A stretch of DNA of 64,000 nt. It comes from Zavarzinia marina. Its GTDB lineage: Bacteria > Pseudomonadota > Alphaproteobacteria > Zavarziniales > Zavarziniaceae. The notes under the pieces are model-generated. The model saw only the letters and a list, made by a program, of their open reading frames with translations, was not told the DNA's origin and searched no databases. The stretch spans positions 682,001 to 746,000 of the forward strand of contig NZ_JAKGSB010000001.1 in NCBI RefSeq assembly GCF_021568905.1. The letters are read 5' to 3'. This document shows positions 62,509 to 64,000 of this stretch, piece by piece; within the stretch, counting starts at the first letter, position 1; every line of letters begins with the position of its first letter. The translations under genes and the position numbers were made by a program.

Positions 62509-64000
62509 ATGCGGATCGAGCGGCGATTCACGACCGAAGGCAATTCTCCCTATGCGGGGATCGAATTCACCAGCGTTTCGAGCGAGATCCGTAATCCGGA
62601 CGGTTCGGTCGTCTTCAAGCTCGCGGACATGCAGGTCCCGGCCGACTGGAGCCAGGTCGCGACCGACATCCTGGCCCAGAAGTACTTCCGCAAGGCCGGC
62701 GTTCCGGCGCGCCTGAAGAAGGTGAAGGAAAAGGGCGTGCCGTCCTGGCTGTGGCGTTCCGTGGCCGACGACGCCGCCCTTGCCGCCCTGCCCGAGGACG
62801 AGCGTTTCGGCGACGAGCGCAACGCGACCCAGGTCTTCGACCGTCTCGCCGGCACCTGGACCTATTGGGGCTGGAAGTCGGGTATGTTCGACGCGGAAGC
62901 CGATGCGCTGGCGTTCCGCGACGAGCTCGCCCACATGCTGGCGACCCAGCGCTGCGCCCCCAATTCGCCGCAGTGGTTCAACACCGGCCTGCATTGGGCC
63001 TATGGCATCGACGGTCCGGCCCAGGGCCATTATTACGTCGACGAGAAGACCGGCAAGGTCACCCGCTCCACCTCCGCCTACGAACGCCCGCAGCCCCATG
63101 CCTGCTTCATCCAGGGCATCGAGGACGATCTGGTGAACGACGGCGGCATCATGGACCTGTGGATCCGCGAAGCGCGCCTGTTCAAATACGGTTCCGGCAC
63201 CGGCACCAATTTCTCCAAGCTGCGCGCGGCGAACGAGCGCCTCGGCGGCGGCGGCAAGTCGTCGGGCCTGATGTCCTTCCTGAAGATCGGCGACCGGGCG
63301 GCCGGCGCCATCAAGTCGGGCGGCACCACCCGCCGCGCCGCCAAGATGGTGGTGGTCGACATCGACCATCCGGACATCGAGGAATTCATCGACTGGAAGG
63401 TGATCGAGGAGCAGAAGGTCGCGGCCCTGGTCGCCGGCTCGAAGCACGCCGAGTTCCACATGAACGCGATCCTGGCGGCCTGCCATGTCGATACGGTCGG
63501 CGGCGAAGCCCGCTTCGATCCGAAGCGGAACGACGGTCTGAAGGCCGCGGTCAAGGCGGCCCGCAAGGCGATGATCCCCGACAATTACATCCAGCGTGCG
63601 ATCCAGTTCGCGAAGCAGGGATACCGCGATCTCGAATTCCGCGTCTATGACACCGATTGGGATTCGGACGCCTATCTGACCGTCTCCGGCCAGAACTCCA
63701 ACAATTCCGTCCGCGTCACCGACGAATTCCTGGACGCCGTGCTGGCGGATGCCGACTGGAACCTGACCTATCGCACCACCGGCAAGGTCTCGAAGACCGT
63801 GAAGGCCAAGGACCTGTGGGAGAAGATCGGCACCGCCGCCTGGCAGTGCGCCGACCCGGGCATCCAGTACCACAGCACCATCAACGACTGGCACACCTGC
63901 TCGAATTCGGGCCCGATCCGCGCCTCCAACCCGTGCTCGGAATATATGTTCCTGGACGATACGGCGTGCAATCTGGCGTCCCTGAACCTGCTGACCTTCC
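62509..64000 (+). CDS. nrdJ: B12-dependent ribonucleotide reductase (5' part)
   Basis: This is the N-terminal 497 residues of the class II (adenosylcobalamin) ribonucleotide reductase, running off the right edge. Early parts are RFTTEGNSPYAGIEF and TQRCAPNSPQWFNTGLHWAY. The first redox Cys lies in PHACFIQGIEDDL, the loop is FKYGSGTGTNFSKLR, and TCSNSGPIRASNPCSEYMF with CNLASLNL marks the active-site region. It makes deoxyribonucleotides without oxygen. The ATG is at 62509; only a weak GGGGACC precedes it. Confidence 0.95.
   Translation, partial: MRIERRFTTEGNSPYAGIEFTSVSSEIRNPDGSVVFKLADMQVPADWSQVATDILAQKYFRKAGVPARLKKVKEKGVPSWLWRSVADDAALAALPEDERFGDERNATQVFDRLAGTWTYWGWKSGMFDAEADALAFRDELAHMLATQRCAPNSPQWFNTGLHWAYGIDGPAQGHYYVDEKTGKVTRSTSAYERPQPHACFIQGIEDDLVNDGGIMDLWIREARLFKYGSGTGTNFSKLRAANERLGGGGKSSGLMSFLKIGDRAAGAIKSGGTTRRAAKMVVVDIDHPDIEEFIDWKVIEEQKVAALVAGSKHAEFHMNAILAACHVDTVGGEARFDPKRNDGLKAAVKAARKAMIPDNYIQRAIQFAKQGYRDLEFRVYDTDWDSDAYLTVSGQNSNNSVRVTDEFLDAVLADADWNLTYRTTGKVSKTVKAKDLWEKIGTAAWQCADPGIQYHSTINDWHTCSNSGPIRASNPCSEYMFLDDTACNLASLNLLTF

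Overview
The window is high-GC DNA that reads like a free-living, aerobic alphaproteobacterium of Rhodospirillales type. The clues are a bc1 complex, a class II (B12) ribonucleotide reductase, the SOS cassette imuA-imuB-dnaE2 under an alphaproteobacterial GAAC-N7-GAAC LexA box, a ThuEFGK-like sugar transporter and a type II-C Cas9. The genus cannot be fixed from the sequence alone.

Positions 1-10.8 kb look like a mosaic island. They hold decayed IS630 and IS3 transposase pieces, a TacA/TacT toxin-antitoxin pair with a perfect palindromic operator, a Tn3-type serine recombinase, and a visibly lower-GC metabolic cluster: PaaE-like reductase, MerR regulator, ferritin-like diiron protein, transglutaminase-like protein and DUF1302 outer-membrane protein. 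That cluster looks like an uncharacterised oxygenase system with its own hydrophobic-substrate channel. The island's right edge cuts off the 3' end of a sterol-desaturase gene at about 10,815.

Positions 11.5-18 kb carry an AraC regulator and the SOS mutagenesis operon. Positions 18-24.9 kb carry a complete type II-C CRISPR-Cas locus: cas9, cas1 and cas2 on +, a 27-repeat array, and a tracrRNA on the minus strand just upstream of cas9. Array transcription on the minus strand is supported by the tracrRNA strand, the TAAAAT end of the repeat and a minus-strand terminator. About 370 bp from the tracrRNA lies a second, diverged copy of its Cas9-binding tail. This copy lacks the anti-repeat and instead follows a long hairpin; it is the most unusual object in the window.

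Positions 25-62 kb are mostly chromosomal operons. They hold two MaoC hydratases plus a dienelactone hydrolase; mtnP; petABC; trmL-hemF; a kinase, PLP phospho-lyase and dihaem peroxidase operon; a type I secretion operon (RTX protein, TolC, ABC, HlyD); a giant secreted RTX 5'-nucleotidase behind a three-unit PHO-box-like repeat; a cAMP-phosphodiesterase-like phosphoesterase; a Pot-type polyamine ABC operon; tRNA-Glu; chorismate mutase; recJ; and a Thu-type sugar ABC operon. The window ends inside nrdJ, preceded by an NrdR-box-like site. The large open frames antisense to dnaE2, imuB and the RTX genes, and those across the CRISPR repeats, are GC- or repeat-driven artefacts and are not annotated.
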